Shown here piece by piece: positions 7,993 to 16,527 of a DNA stretch of 35,078 nt. Origin of the DNA: an uncultured Propionibacteriaceae bacterium (GTDB taxonomy: Bacteria > Actinomycetota > Actinomycetes > Propionibacteriales > Propionibacteriaceae); NCBI GenBank assembly GCA_937988865.1, contig CALKHV010000031.1:1-35078 (forward strand), given 5' to 3'. The notes beneath the pieces are model-generated. The model did no database searches, was not told the DNA's origin, and saw nothing but the letters and a program-made list of their open reading frames with translations. Numbering within the stretch: the stretch's first letter is position 1; each line of letters opens with the position of its first letter. The position numbers and the translations under genes were made by a program.

Positions 7993-9489
7993 ATGGCCCT
8001 GTGCTTCGCTGCCGTCGACCTCGGGGCGACGAGTGGCCGGGTCATCCTGGGACGCCTGGCCGATGGACGTTTCCTGCTGGAGGAGTGCCATCGCTTCGTG
8101 CACGATCCGCTCGCGACCGGCACCACACTGCGTTGGGACGCCGACCGCATCTTCGGAGAGGTCCGTGCGGGGCTCGCCGAGGCGGAGCGGCGCGCGGCCG
8201 CAGAGGGCGGGCTCGTCGGTATCGGGGTCGACACGTGGGGTGTCGACTACGGCCTGGTGGACGCGGACGGCCGCCTGGTCGTCCAGCCCTACCACTACCG
8301 GGACTCCAGGACCGACGGCGTCCCGGAGCGGTTGGGGATCGACGCGTCCGCCCTCTACGGGCGATGTGGACTGCAGGTGCAGCCCTTCAACACCATCTAC
8401 CAGCTCGTGGCCCATGCCGGTGCACCGGAGTGGGTGGACGTCCGGACGCTCCTGCTCATGCCCGACCTCATCTCGCACCACCTCACGGGGCGGCGCGTCG
8501 CCGAGGTGACCATGGCGTCCACCACCGGTCTGCTCGACGCGAGGACGCGGGACTGGTCGACCCGGACCATCGCCAACCTGACCGGGTTGTACGGACTTCC
8601 GCTTGACCTCGTCCTGCCCGATCTCGTCGAACCCGGGACCATCCTCGGGCCGGTCGACAGGTCCGTGGTCGACAGTGGCGCGCAGGTCGTCGCGGTGGGA
8701 GGGCATGACACGGCGTCCGCCATCGTGGCCGTGCCGGCCACGGACAGTGACTTCGCCTACATCTCGTCGGGGACGTGGTCGCTCGTCGGACTGGAGCTCG
8801 ACCACCCGGTGCTCACCGAAGCCTCGGCGCAGGCCAATTTCACGAATGAACTGGGCGTCGACGGCACGGTGCGTTACCTCAAGAACGTCATGGGTCTGTG
8901 GGTGCTGACCGAATCGATCCATGAGTGGACGCGCCAGGGTCTGGACGTTCGTCTCGTCGACCTGCTCGCCGAGGCATCCGGGCTACCTCCTCTGGTCACC
9001 GTCGTCGACATGGCCGACCAACGGCTCATCCCACCAGGCGACATGCCGGGCCGACTGGCTGCGATGGCAGCCGAGACCGGGCAGCCCGTACCCCGCACGC
9101 CGGGGGAGTTCACGCGGTGCATCCTGGACTCGCTCGCCCTGGCCTATCGCACGGCAATTCGTGAGGCCTGCAGCCTGGCCGGCCGAACGGTGGATGTCGT
9201 CCACGTCGTCGGCGGTGGGTCGCAGAACACTCTCCTGTGCCGGCTGACGGCCGAGGCGACCCGGCTTCCCGTGGTGGCCGGACCTGCCGAGGGCACCGCG
9301 CTGGGGAACCTGCTGGTGCAGGCCCGCGCGCTGAAGGCCCTGACAGGAGGGCTCGCAGACCTGCGAGGCGTCGCGGCGGCGTCGTCGTCGCTGGTCAGGC
9401 ACGCACCCGGCGATCTCGGGCTGTCACAGTCACTCTGGGACGCAGCAGCCCTGCGTCTGGCCCGCCCCCGACCCGTCGACGCCGTCTGA
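7993..9489 (+). CDS. rhaB: Rhamnulokinase (FGGY carbohydrate kinase)
   Basis: Phosphorylates L-rhamnulose to L-rhamnulose 1-phosphate with ATP. I chose the ATG at 7993, preceded by GGGGAG 10 nt upstream, giving 498 residues; E. coli RhaB has about 489. Upstream in-frame codons encode an Arg/Pro-rich stretch unlike a kinase start. Family marks: AVDLGATSGRV at 7-17, GVDTWGVDYGLVD at 78-90, the catalytic-base segment GGHDTASA with D239, SSGTWSLVGLEL, and the nucleotide-binding GGGSQNTLL. It stands 27 nt upstream of the GH78 rhamnosidase, with the LacI-type regulator divergent. The isomerase (RhaA) and aldolase (RhaD) needed before and after this step are not in the window. Confidence 0.92.
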   Translation: MALCFAAVDLGATSGRVILGRLADGRFLLEECHRFVHDPLATGTTLRWDADRIFGEVRAGLAEAERRAAAEGGLVGIGVDTWGVDYGLVDADGRLVVQPYHYRDSRTDGVPERLGIDASALYGRCGLQVQPFNTIYQLVAHAGAPEWVDVRTLLLMPDLISHHLTGRRVAEVTMASTTGLLDARTRDWSTRTIANLTGLYGLPLDLVLPDLVEPGTILGPVDRSVVDSGAQVVAVGGHDTASAIVAVPATDSDFAYISSGTWSLVGLELDHPVLTEASAQANFTNELGVDGTVRYLKNVMGLWVLTESIHEWTRQGLDVRLVDLLAEASGLPPLVTVVDMADQRLIPPGDMPGRLAAMAAETGQPVPRTPGEFTRCILDSLALAYRTAIREACSLAGRTVDVVHVVGGGSQNTLLCRLTAEATRLPVVAGPAEGTALGNLLVQARALKALTGGLADLRGVAAASSSLVRHAPGDLGLSQSLWDAAALRLARPRPVDAV

Positions 9490-9516
9490 CACGGCAACCA
9501 CAAGAAACGAGCCACC

Positions 9517-12318
9517 ATGTCTCCACGTCCCTTCGACGTCCGCTTCGAGCATCGCCCGGCCGGCGAGCCGGCCCTGGGACTGGGGGAGCGGTCGCCCCGC
9601 CTCTCCTGGCACCTGTCCGACGCTCCGGAGGGGTGGACGCAGGCTGCGTACGAGGTCGAGGTGACCCGGACGCCCTGGGCGGGCGTCACGACCTCGGCGT
9701 CCCATGTCGTGGAGTCGGGTGAGCGGGTGCTCGTGGACTGGCCGGGCGCGCCGCTCGAGTCCCGTGAGTGCGCGCGGGTCCGCGTCCGGGTGAAGGGCGA
9801 CGAGTGGGGTGACTGGAGCGAGGCCGGCGTCGTCGAGGCCGGCCTGACCGCACTCGACTGGACAGCCCGCTTCATCAGTCCCCGTGGGATCGGTGCCCAC
9901 CGGACGCCTGCTCCCGCGGTCGGCACCAGATTCGAGGTGCCCGGAGAGGTCGTCGCAGCCCGGCTGTACCTCTCTGCACACGGACTGGCGGAAGTGCATC
10001 TCAACGGTTCCCGGGTGGGCGAGGACTGGTTCACGCCCGGCTGGACGAGCTACAGCCACCGCGTCCGTTCCTTCACCTACGACGTGACCGACCTCGTGAC
10101 CGCAGGCACGAACACCATCGACATCCTGCTCGGCAACGGCTGGTACCGCGGACGCCTGGGCTGGGAGGGAAAGACGTGCCACTACGGTGAACGTCTTGCC
10201 GCCCTGGCGCAGGTGGAGGTCGTGACCGCCGACGGTGCCGCCCTGACCCTCGCCACCGACGGTTCCTGGCGAGCCCGGGCCACGCACATCCTTGCGGACG
10301 ACCTCTACGACGGCGAGGTCCAGGACCTCCGCCTTCCCCTGGTCGGTGATGACGCCGGCCCCGTGGAGGTGCTGGACGACGTCCTCGACACGCTGGTCGC
10401 CCCGGAAGGCCCCGCGGTGCGCATCACCCAGGTGGTCGACGCCCAGCGAGTCTGGCGCTCACCCGCGGGCAAGCTCCTCGTCGACTTCGGACAGAACGTC
10501 GTCGGCTTCCCCCGCCTCACGGTCCGCGGTCACGCACCCGGCGCCAAGGTCGTGGTCAGGCAGGCCGAGGTGCTCGAGCATGACGAGTTGGGGACGCGTC
10601 CCCTGCGCACGGCCGAGTGCACCGACCGATACGTCCTCGCCGGTGCCGCCGAGGTAGTCCTGCAACCCCACTTCACCTTCCACGGATTCCGGTACGCAGA
10701 GGTCGAGGGCGTCGACGAACTCGACGCGTCCGACATCGAGGCGATCGTCCTGGGCAGTGCGCTCACGCGCACGGGCTGGTTCGACAGCTCCCATGAACTG
10801 GTCAACCAACTGCACTCCAACGTGGTCTGGGGCATGCGGGGCAACTTCCTCGACGTCCCGACCGACTGCCCTCAGCGTGACGAGCGCCTCGGGTGGACCG
10901 GTGACATCCAGGTGTTCTCACCCACCGCGGCCTATCTGCACGACTCCGTCGGCTTCCTGTCGTCCTGGCTGCGGGACGTCGCGGCAGAGCAGCATCCTGA
11001 CGGCAACGTCCCGGTCGTGGTGCCCAACGTCCTGGACGTGGCGATGCCTGCCGCAGCGTGGGGGGACGCGGCGACGATCATCCCGTGGAACCTCTACCGG
11101 GCCACTGGCGATGCCGAGATCCTCCGCCGCCAGCTCGGCTCGATGAAGGGCTGGGTCGACAAGATCACCTCGATCGCGACGGGCGACTTGTGGCTGGGGG
11201 GCTTCCAGTTCGGTGACTGGCTCGACCCGGACGCACCCCCGGACCAACCGGGCCGGGCGAAGGCCGACCTCGACGTCGTCGCGACCGCGTGCTGGTACCG
11301 CTGTGCGTCCACAGTCGCCGAGGCAGCCCGTGTCCTCGGGGAAGAGGCAGTCGTCGACGAGTACGCGTCCCTGGCCGTCCGGATCAAGGCGGCTTTCCAG
11401 CGCAGGTTCGTCACCCCTGACGGTCTCATCCACTCGGACGCACCGACCGTCTACGCGCAGGCCATCTGCTGGGGCCTGCTCAACGATGACCAGTTCGCCT
11501 ACGCGGGTGACCGGCTGGCCGACCTGGCCCGCCTCGCCGGCTTCCGGGTGAGTACGGGCTTCATCGGGACGCCGCTCATCACCGAGGCGCTCACCCTCAC
11601 CGGCCACCACGACACGGCCATTCGCCTCGTCGAAGAGACCGGCTGCCCCTCGTGGCTCTACCCGGTCACCATGGGCGCCACCACAATCTGGGAGCGGTGG
11701 GACTCGATGTTGCCCGACGGCTCGATCAACCCCGGCGAGATGACGTCCTTCAACCACTACGCACTGGGCGCGGTGGCCGACTGGCTGCACACTCGCGTCG
11801 CAGGTCTGCGCATGGCAGAGGCCGGATACCGGAGTCTCCTCATCGAACCCATGCCCGGAGGCAGCTTCAGACACGCATCCACGACACACATCACTCCGTA
11901 CGGCGAGGCGTCTGTCGCCTGGCGACTCGTCCCGGGCCAGGGCCCGGCGGACGAGCTGGTGGTGGACGCCGTCGTCCCGGTCGGGACGACCGCGATCGTG
12001 CGCCTCCCCGGCGTCCCCGAACAGGTTGTGGGGGCGGGCACCCACGTGTTCCGCGCCCCGTGGAGGTCCGCGCCAGGCGCCCCGACCACCATCCGTGGGG
12101 CGATGGACGATCGTGACCTCTGGGGCCAGGTCAGGGCGGCCATCCGCGAGTTGTCCCCGATCCCGAGCGACGTCGACATGTCTGCCTTCCTCGTCAAGTC
12201 GCTGGACGCCCCCGTCGGGGCCCTGCCCCTGGCCCTCACGATGGGCGGCCACCTGCCCGGGACGCAGCCGCTGCGTGATCGTCTGGAGGCTCTGTTGGCC
12301 CCTGTGGCGACGACGTAG
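9517..12318 (+). CDS. Alpha-L-rhamnosidase, glycoside hydrolase family 78
   Basis: Inverting hydrolase that releases terminal L-rhamnose from plant glycosides or polysaccharides. The 933-residue product has N-terminal beta domains (the start resembles Bac_rhamnosid_N; NGWYRGRLGWEG near residue 210), then an (alpha/alpha)6 barrel and a C-terminal beta domain. The acid motif DCPQRDERLGWTGD spans 450-463; by comparison with characterised GH78 enzymes E456 is the general acid, and E741 in GEMTSFNHYALG is the likely general base. There is no signal peptide, so it should act in the cytosol on imported small rhamnosides. The ATG lacks a strong ribosome site but follows rhaB by 27 nt, suggesting cotranscription under the LacI-type regulator. 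No sugar importer is next to it. Confidence 0.94.
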   Translation: MSPRPFDVRFEHRPAGEPALGLGERSPRLSWHLSDAPEGWTQAAYEVEVTRTPWAGVTTSASHVVESGERVLVDWPGAPLESRECARVRVRVKGDEWGDWSEAGVVEAGLTALDWTARFISPRGIGAHRTPAPAVGTRFEVPGEVVAARLYLSAHGLAEVHLNGSRVGEDWFTPGWTSYSHRVRSFTYDVTDLVTAGTNTIDILLGNGWYRGRLGWEGKTCHYGERLAALAQVEVVTADGAALTLATDGSWRARATHILADDLYDGEVQDLRLPLVGDDAGPVEVLDDVLDTLVAPEGPAVRITQVVDAQRVWRSPAGKLLVDFGQNVVGFPRLTVRGHAPGAKVVVRQAEVLEHDELGTRPLRTAECTDRYVLAGAAEVVLQPHFTFHGFRYAEVEGVDELDASDIEAIVLGSALTRTGWFDSSHELVNQLHSNVVWGMRGNFLDVPTDCPQRDERLGWTGDIQVFSPTAAYLHDSVGFLSSWLRDVAAEQHPDGNVPVVVPNVLDVAMPAAAWGDAATIIPWNLYRATGDAEILRRQLGSMKGWVDKITSIATGDLWLGGFQFGDWLDPDAPPDQPGRAKADLDVVATACWYRCASTVAEAARVLGEEAVVDEYASLAVRIKAAFQRRFVTPDGLIHSDAPTVYAQAICWGLLNDDQFAYAGDRLADLARLAGFRVSTGFIGTPLITEALTLTGHHDTAIRLVEETGCPSWLYPVTMGATTIWERWDSMLPDGSINPGEMTSFNHYALGAVADWLHTRVAGLRMAEAGYRSLLIEPMPGGSFRHASTTHITPYGEASVAWRLVPGQGPADELVVDAVVPVGTTAIVRLPGVPEQVVGAGTHVFRAPWRSAPGAPTTIRGAMDDRDLWGQVRAAIRELSPIPSDVDMSAFLVKSLDAPVGALPLALTMGGHLPGTQPLRDRLEALLAPVATT

Positions 12319-12327
12319 CGCCAGCCG

Positions 12328-12333
12328 TAGGGT
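12328..12333 (+). promoter_or_regulatory. Candidate -10 box for leaderless prolyl oligopeptidase transcript
   Basis: TAGGGT ends 6 nt before the GTG at 12340. A transcript starting about 7 nt after this box would begin at the start codon itself, a common leaderless arrangement in actinobacteria. No convincing -35 is visible. Two nearby genes have the same layout. Confidence 0.45.
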
Positions 12334-12339
12334 GAAGGG

Positions 12340-14445
12340 GTGACCCGTCCCGAATACCCCCCCACCCGCCACGGCAACGACGCACTGGTGGCGCACGGAC
12401 ACGTCGTGCCCGACCCCTTCCGCTGGCTGGAGCACCCGGACGACCCCGAGGTCGTCGCCTGGGTGGACGCCCAGCGGGCCGTCACCGAGGCGTGGTTCGC
12501 CGACTGTCCGGAACGCGAGTGGTTCCGTGACGCGATGCGTCGCGTACTCGCGCGTCCGAGGGCTGGAGTGCCCGTGCACAAGGCCGGTCGGTACCTCGTC
12601 TCGCGCAACGACGGAACGCAGGCCCAGGACACCTGGCACGTCGCGTCCACGCTCGACGGCCTGGCGGATGCCCCCGCGATCCTCGATCCGGCGTCCTGGT
12701 CGGTCGACGGCACCTCGTCCCTGGCCAGCCTCGCGGTGAGCCCCGACGGGGCGCTCCTCGCTTACGGCGTGTCCGAAGGTGGCTCGGACTGGAATCACAT
12801 CCGGCTGCTCGACCTGGGGACCGGCGAGCCCGTCGAGGACGTCGCGCTGGTCACCAAATTCGCCGAGCCCACCTGGCTCCCGGACGCACGATCCTTCTGC
12901 TACCTCGCCTACCCGGACTCCGGCCGCGTCGAGGGCACCGAGACCAAGGCCCTGTCCGGGGGTCACCTCATGATCCATCTGATCGGGACCGATGCGGACG
13001 CCGACCTCGACGTGGTCAGCTTCCCCGAGGACGACCGGTTGTCGGCGTGGCCGCAGGTCACCGACGACGACGCCTCGCTCGTCGTGACCATCTCGCGCGG
13101 CACCGACCGTGAGTCGAAGGTCTGGGTCTACCCGATCGTCACCGTGGACGGACGTCAGGGGGCCGGCGAACCGGTCGCACTCGTCGACGACTTCCACGCG
13201 AACTTCGCCTATGTCGGGACGTCCGCGGGTCACCACTACTTCTTCACCGACGCGGAGGCACCCCTCGGACGCGTCGTCCGCATCGCCACTGCTGCGATCA
13301 GCGCAGGGCAGGCTGCCTTCGAGACGGTCATTTCCGAGGGGGACGCGACCATCGTCGGGGTTGCCCTGGCCCGGTCGGCGCTCGTCATCGAGACCCTCGT
13401 GGACGCCCGGCCGGTCCTCCGGCGTCACGCCCTCGACGGTGCAGACCTCGGCACCCTGGACGTCCCCGGCGGTGCGGTGGTGGGCATGTCGGCCGAGGCG
13501 TCCAGCGATGAGGTCTTCGTGGGGATGAGTTCGCTCACGTCTGCCACCACCAGCTTCAGAGTGGACACCGCGACCGGTGAGGTGACCCCACTGCACCTGG
13601 TCGATGACTCGGCGTCCGTCGCCCCGGCCATTACCGTCGAGCGGCGCAGCGCCGTCAGCGAGGACGGGACTCCGGTGCCCTATTTCCTGGTCGTTCCTGA
13701 TGGTGTCGAGCTGGACGAACCTCGTCCCACCCTGTTGTACGGGTACGGCGGGTTCAACCTGCCGGTCCTCGCCGACTACCGCCCGGGTTGGGCGGCGTGG
13801 CTCGCGGCGGGTGGAGTCCTCGCCATCGCGAACCTGCGCGGCGGCGGTGAATTCGGTGTCGACTGGTACGACGGTGGGCGCCTCGACAACAAGCAACGCG
13901 TCTTCGACGACGTCATCGGCGTGGCCGAGCATCTGATCGCCACCGAGGTCACCACCTCGTCCCGGCTCGCCCTGTACGGGCGCAGCAATGGAGGACTGCT
14001 GGTCGGCGCGGCGATGACTCAGCGTCCAGAACTCTTCGGCTGTGCCCTGCCGCAGGTGGGCGTCCTCGATCTCGTCCGGTACCACGCATTCACGATCGGC
14101 GCCGCGTGGATGAGCGACTACGGCGACCCCGACGACGCCGACGACCTCGCGGTCCTGCTCGCCTACTCCCCGTTGCACAACGTGGTCCCCGGGACCCACT
14201 ACCCGCCCACCCTCGTGCTGACCGGCGACCACGACGACCGGGTGGTTCCGGCGCACAGCCACAAGTTCACCGCAGCCCTCCAGGAGGCCCAGGCGTCCGG
14301 GGCGCCCATCCTGACCCGGATCGAGACCGCAACCGGCCATGGCCCGGGCAAGCCTTTGGCGATGGTGGCCGACGAGTGGGCCGACCTGCTGGCGTTCGCG
14401 GCCCACCACACCGGTCTGGACCCCCGGGTTAGGCTGGAGGCGTGA
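12340..14445 (+). CDS. Prolyl oligopeptidase family serine peptidase (S9A)
   Basis: Cytosolic peptidase that cleaves short peptides after proline. The 701 residues match the usual 680-720. An N-terminal segment starting YPPTRHGNDALVAHGHVVPDPFRWLE is followed by a beta-propeller (about 70-400) and a C-terminal alpha/beta hydrolase with the GYGGFN oxyanion block. The catalytic triad is readable: S549 in GRSNGG, D632 in GDHDDRVVP and H667 in GHGPGKP. The GTG start has purine-rich AGGGTGAAGG immediately upstream, but the TAGGGT box suggests leaderless translation. No signal peptide. The last bases overlap the next gene's GTG start (GTGA). Confidence 0.94.
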   Translation: MTRPEYPPTRHGNDALVAHGHVVPDPFRWLEHPDDPEVVAWVDAQRAVTEAWFADCPEREWFRDAMRRVLARPRAGVPVHKAGRYLVSRNDGTQAQDTWHVASTLDGLADAPAILDPASWSVDGTSSLASLAVSPDGALLAYGVSEGGSDWNHIRLLDLGTGEPVEDVALVTKFAEPTWLPDARSFCYLAYPDSGRVEGTETKALSGGHLMIHLIGTDADADLDVVSFPEDDRLSAWPQVTDDDASLVVTISRGTDRESKVWVYPIVTVDGRQGAGEPVALVDDFHANFAYVGTSAGHHYFFTDAEAPLGRVVRIATAAISAGQAAFETVISEGDATIVGVALARSALVIETLVDARPVLRRHALDGADLGTLDVPGGAVVGMSAEASSDEVFVGMSSLTSATTSFRVDTATGEVTPLHLVDDSASVAPAITVERRSAVSEDGTPVPYFLVVPDGVELDEPRPTLLYGYGGFNLPVLADYRPGWAAWLAAGGVLAIANLRGGGEFGVDWYDGGRLDNKQRVFDDVIGVAEHLIATEVTTSSRLALYGRSNGGLLVGAAMTQRPELFGCALPQVGVLDLVRYHAFTIGAAWMSDYGDPDDADDLAVLLAYSPLHNVVPGTHYPPTLVLTGDHDDRVVPAHSHKFTAALQEAQASGAPILTRIETATGHGPGKPLAMVADEWADLLAFAAHHTGLDPRVRLEA
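14430..14435 (+). promoter_or_regulatory. Candidate -10 box for the DUF1707 gene
   Basis: TAGGCT lies 6 nt before the GTG at 14442. The intervening GGAGGC could also serve as a ribosome site on a longer transcript, so the gene may be read both from the upstream transcript and from this internal leaderless promoter. Confidence 0.4.
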
Positions 14446-14813
14446 GCAACCTGCCCATCTCGTCGAAGTATCGGAGCACCCCGGACAAGCCGGTGGACGA
14501 CGCCGAGCGCGAAGATCTGGCCATGCGACTCAACGAGGCGTTCACGAAGGGGACGATCGACCAGGAGGACTACTCGCGGCTACTGGACGGCATCTACGCT
14601 GCGTCCACCCTGGGTCAACTCCTGCCGGTCGCCGAAGCGCTCCCCGTGCGCAGTACCTATGGACAACCGGCCATCGTCGTCCAGCAGGGCACGCTTCCGC
14701 CGGGCGAGGTCGAACCGTCCGGGGGCAACCCGATGGGGCTCGCGAAGTGGGCCGCGGGCGGGACGGTCGTCCTCATCGTCCTAATCGTCATCTTCCTGGC
14801 CCTGCTGCTGTGA
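14442..14813 (+). CDS. DUF1707 domain small membrane protein
   Basis: 123 residues of unknown function. Residues about 18-65 have the DUF1707 look (DDAEREDLAMRLNEAFTKG then IDQEDYSRLLDGIYAASTLGQL), a short helical domain common in actinobacteria and often found next to a membrane helix. A Pro/Gly-rich linker leads to one C-terminal transmembrane segment (about 103-123) that ends the protein with LALLL. The start GTG overlaps the peptidase stop. The topology is probably a cytosolic N-terminal domain with a tail anchor. Its role cannot be told from context. Confidence 0.8.
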   Translation: MSNLPISSKYRSTPDKPVDDAEREDLAMRLNEAFTKGTIDQEDYSRLLDGIYAASTLGQLLPVAEALPVRSTYGQPAIVVQQGTLPPGEVEPSGGNPMGLAKWAAGGTVVLIVLIVIFLALLL

Positions 14814-14823
14814 GAGGGGAATC

Positions 14824-15108
14824 ATGAGCTTCTTCGCCGTCACCTACACCTATGTGGATTCGCCCCAGCTCGCGGAGGTGCGACCCGCCCATCGTGAGTA
14901 CCTTCGCACCCTCGTGGACGCGGGGACCCTGCGCGCCTCGGGTCCTCTGGTCGACATCGCACCGGGCGGCGCCCTGCTGATCTTCGAGGCACCGGACGCC
15001 GACGGTGTGGCACGCGCGCTCGCGGACGACCCGTTCCAGCTCGAGGGCCTCGTCGAGCAGACCACGGTGATCGAGTGGGACCCCGTGATCGGGATATTCG
15101 CGTCCTGA
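14824..15108 (+). CDS. YCII-family protein
   Basis: 94 residues with the ferredoxin-like YCII fold: an N-terminal strand FFAVTYTYVD, the RPAHREYL helix carrying conserved H23, the central GALLIFEAPD strand, and ADDPF carrying the conserved Asp (D68/D69). This His-Asp pair defines the family, some members of which are hydrolases or dehalogenase-like; most are uncharacterised. GAGAGGGG is 4-5 nt before the ATG. It lies 10 nt after the DUF1707 gene. Confidence 0.85.
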   Translation: MSFFAVTYTYVDSPQLAEVRPAHREYLRTLVDAGTLRASGPLVDIAPGGALLIFEAPDADGVARALADDPFQLEGLVEQTTVIEWDPVIGIFAS

Positions 15109-15137
15109 GCCGGGGAGGCCCGGCTGGAGTCGCGTCC

Positions 15138-15143
15138 TAGAGT
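15138..15143 (+). promoter_or_regulatory. Candidate -10 box for leaderless aldo/keto reductase transcript
   Basis: TAGAGT is 7 nt before the ATG at 15151, the spacing expected if the transcript starts at the A of ATG. It favours that ATG over the in-frame GTG at 15142, which lies inside the box. Confidence 0.5.
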
Positions 15144-15150
15144 GGGACGC

Positions 15151-16098
15151 ATGGAGACCAGAACACTCGGCGTGAACGGACCACTCGTCAGCATCATCGG
15201 GCTCGGCTGCAACAACTTCGGACGCCCCGGGAGCGCGACCATCGACGCCGCCGGCACCGATGCGGTGATCTCGGCAGCCATCGAGGCCGGCATCACCCTG
15301 CTCGACACCGCCGACATCTACAACGGCGGCGTGTCTGAATCACTGATCGGCGAAGTGCTCGGTTCGCGGCGCGACCAGGTCGTGCTCGCCACCAAGTTCG
15401 GTCACAGCGGCGCATCCGCCCCGGGTGCCGAGGCCTGGGGCCCCAAGGGATCGGCCTCCTACGTCGCGCGCGCATGCGAGGCGTCCCTCACCCGCTTGCG
15501 GACCGATGTCATCGATGTCTTCCAGATGCACACCCCGGACGCCGGGACCCCCGTCGACGAGACCCTGGGTGCCCTCCAGTCGCTCGTGGACGCCGGCAAG
15601 ATCCGCTGGTACGGCCATTCCAATTTCTCGGCAGCGCAGATGCGCGAGGCCGCAGGGGTCGCGAGCGAGCACGGGTTCGACGGCTTCACCAGCGCCCAGA
15701 ACCACTACTCGCTGCTGGCGCGCGGCATCGAGGACGCCGAACTCGGGGCGATGAACGAGTTGGGCCTGGGCCTGCTGCCCTACTTCCCCCTCGCGAACGG
15801 GCTGTTGACCGGCAAGTACGCGCCCGGCGTCCCTGCGCCGGAAGGGTCCCGTCTGGCGAGCCACCCCGAGCGCTTGGAGGGTGTCAACTGGGACGCCCTC
15901 GAGTCGTTCCGTGCGTGGTGCACCGAGTCGGGCCTCGACATGGGCCAGGCGTCCATCGCCTGGCTGCTCAACCAGTCGCCTGTGACGTCCGTGATCTCGG
16001 GGGCGACGACACCCGCGCAGGTTGCGCGCAACGCGGCGGCGGCGGGCGTCCGGCTGGACGCGACACAGGTTGCCTCGATCGGTGGGATCTTCGCCTGA
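15151..16098 (+). CDS. Aldo/keto reductase
   Basis: NADPH-dependent oxidoreductase of the (beta/alpha)8 AKR superfamily, 315 residues from the ATG at 15151. The catalytic tetrad is present: D52 and Y57 (LDTADIYNGG), K82 (ATKFGH) and H127 (VFQMHTPD). The cofactor part near the C-terminus includes VTSVISGATTPAQVARNAAA. The sequence is like the YajO/Tas-type AKRs that take small aldehydes or ketones; no specific substrate can be assigned. No signal peptide. A leaderless promoter box precedes it, and the infA promoter follows. Confidence 0.9.
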   Translation: METRTLGVNGPLVSIIGLGCNNFGRPGSATIDAAGTDAVISAAIEAGITLLDTADIYNGGVSESLIGEVLGSRRDQVVLATKFGHSGASAPGAEAWGPKGSASYVARACEASLTRLRTDVIDVFQMHTPDAGTPVDETLGALQSLVDAGKIRWYGHSNFSAAQMREAAGVASEHGFDGFTSAQNHYSLLARGIEDAELGAMNELGLGLLPYFPLANGLLTGKYAPGVPAPEGSRLASHPERLEGVNWDALESFRAWCTESGLDMGQASIAWLLNQSPVTSVISGATTPAQVARNAAAAGVRLDATQVASIGGIFA

Positions 16099-16126
16099 CG
16101 GACGCATCCGGGCCGGTCGGCGCGAT

Positions 16127-16156
16127 TTGGCCGCGCGTGCAACCCCGGCGTAGAGT
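16127..16156 (+). promoter_or_regulatory. Candidate promoter of the infA-rpmJ (alpha operon) transcript
   Basis: TTGGCC (16127-16132) and TAGAGT (16151-16156) are 18 nt apart. The transcript would start near 16163, right at the base of the first leader hairpin. Such a promoter is expected because the operon is cut off from secY-adk-map. Confidence 0.55.
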
Positions 16157-16163
16157 TGGGCGT

Positions 16164-16216
16164 CGGTCACCTGTGTCCGGTGATCGTTCGTGCCCACGCA
16201 ATTCATTCGCGTGGGC
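16164..16216 (+). promoter_or_regulatory. infA leader with two tandem hairpins
   Basis: The predicted 76-nt leader of infA contains two 8-bp stems. The first is CGGTCACC (16164-16171) with GGTGATCG (16179-16186), one G-T wobble, 7-nt loop. The second is GCCCACGC (16192-16199) with GCGTGGGC (16209-16216), a perfect stem with a 9-nt loop. Together they fill most of the leader up to the ribosome site. Possible roles are 5' stabilisation or control of IF-1 synthesis. Confidence 0.5.
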
Positions 16217-16238
16217 CAGTCAAACAGATTGAGAGTGC

Positions 16239-16460
16239 ATGGCCAAGAAAGAGGGAGCCCTCGAACTCGAGGGAACGGTGGTGGAGGCGCTGCCCAACGC
16301 GATGTTCCGCGTGGAGCTGGCCAACGGCCATCGGGTTCTCGCCACCATCAGCGGCAAGATGCGACAGCACTACATCCGCATCCTTCCGACCGACCGCGTG
16401 GTCGTCGAACTGTCCCCCTATGACCTGACTCGCGGACGTATCGTCTACCGCCACAAGTAG
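16239..16460 (+). CDS. infA: Translation initiation factor IF-1
   Basis: 73-residue OB-fold protein that occupies the ribosomal A site of the 30S subunit during initiation. It begins MAKKEGALELEGTVVEALPNAMFRVEL and contains ISGKMRQHYIRILPTDRVVVELSPYDL, very close to the universal bacterial sequence. The length is standard. The ribosome site (GAGAG) is modest. It heads the block rpmJ-rpsM-rpsK-rpsD-rpoA-rplQ and has its own promoter and structured leader. Confidence 0.97.
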   Translation: MAKKEGALELEGTVVEALPNAMFRVELANGHRVLATISGKMRQHYIRILPTDRVVVELSPYDLTRGRIVYRHK

Positions 16461-16527
16461 TCCACAGTTCATCCACCACAGACCCAGGCACTGCTGTGCC
16501 CGGGTCGACAGACCAGAAAGTTGCTCG

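Noticed and set aside
10918..14409. Very long open frame (1163 codons) antisense to the rhamnosidase and peptidase genes
   Set aside because: Its translation is low-complexity Arg/Gly/Val/Asp text without any domain, and it mirrors two well-supported genes with intact catalytic motifs. It is a by-product of GC-rich third positions.
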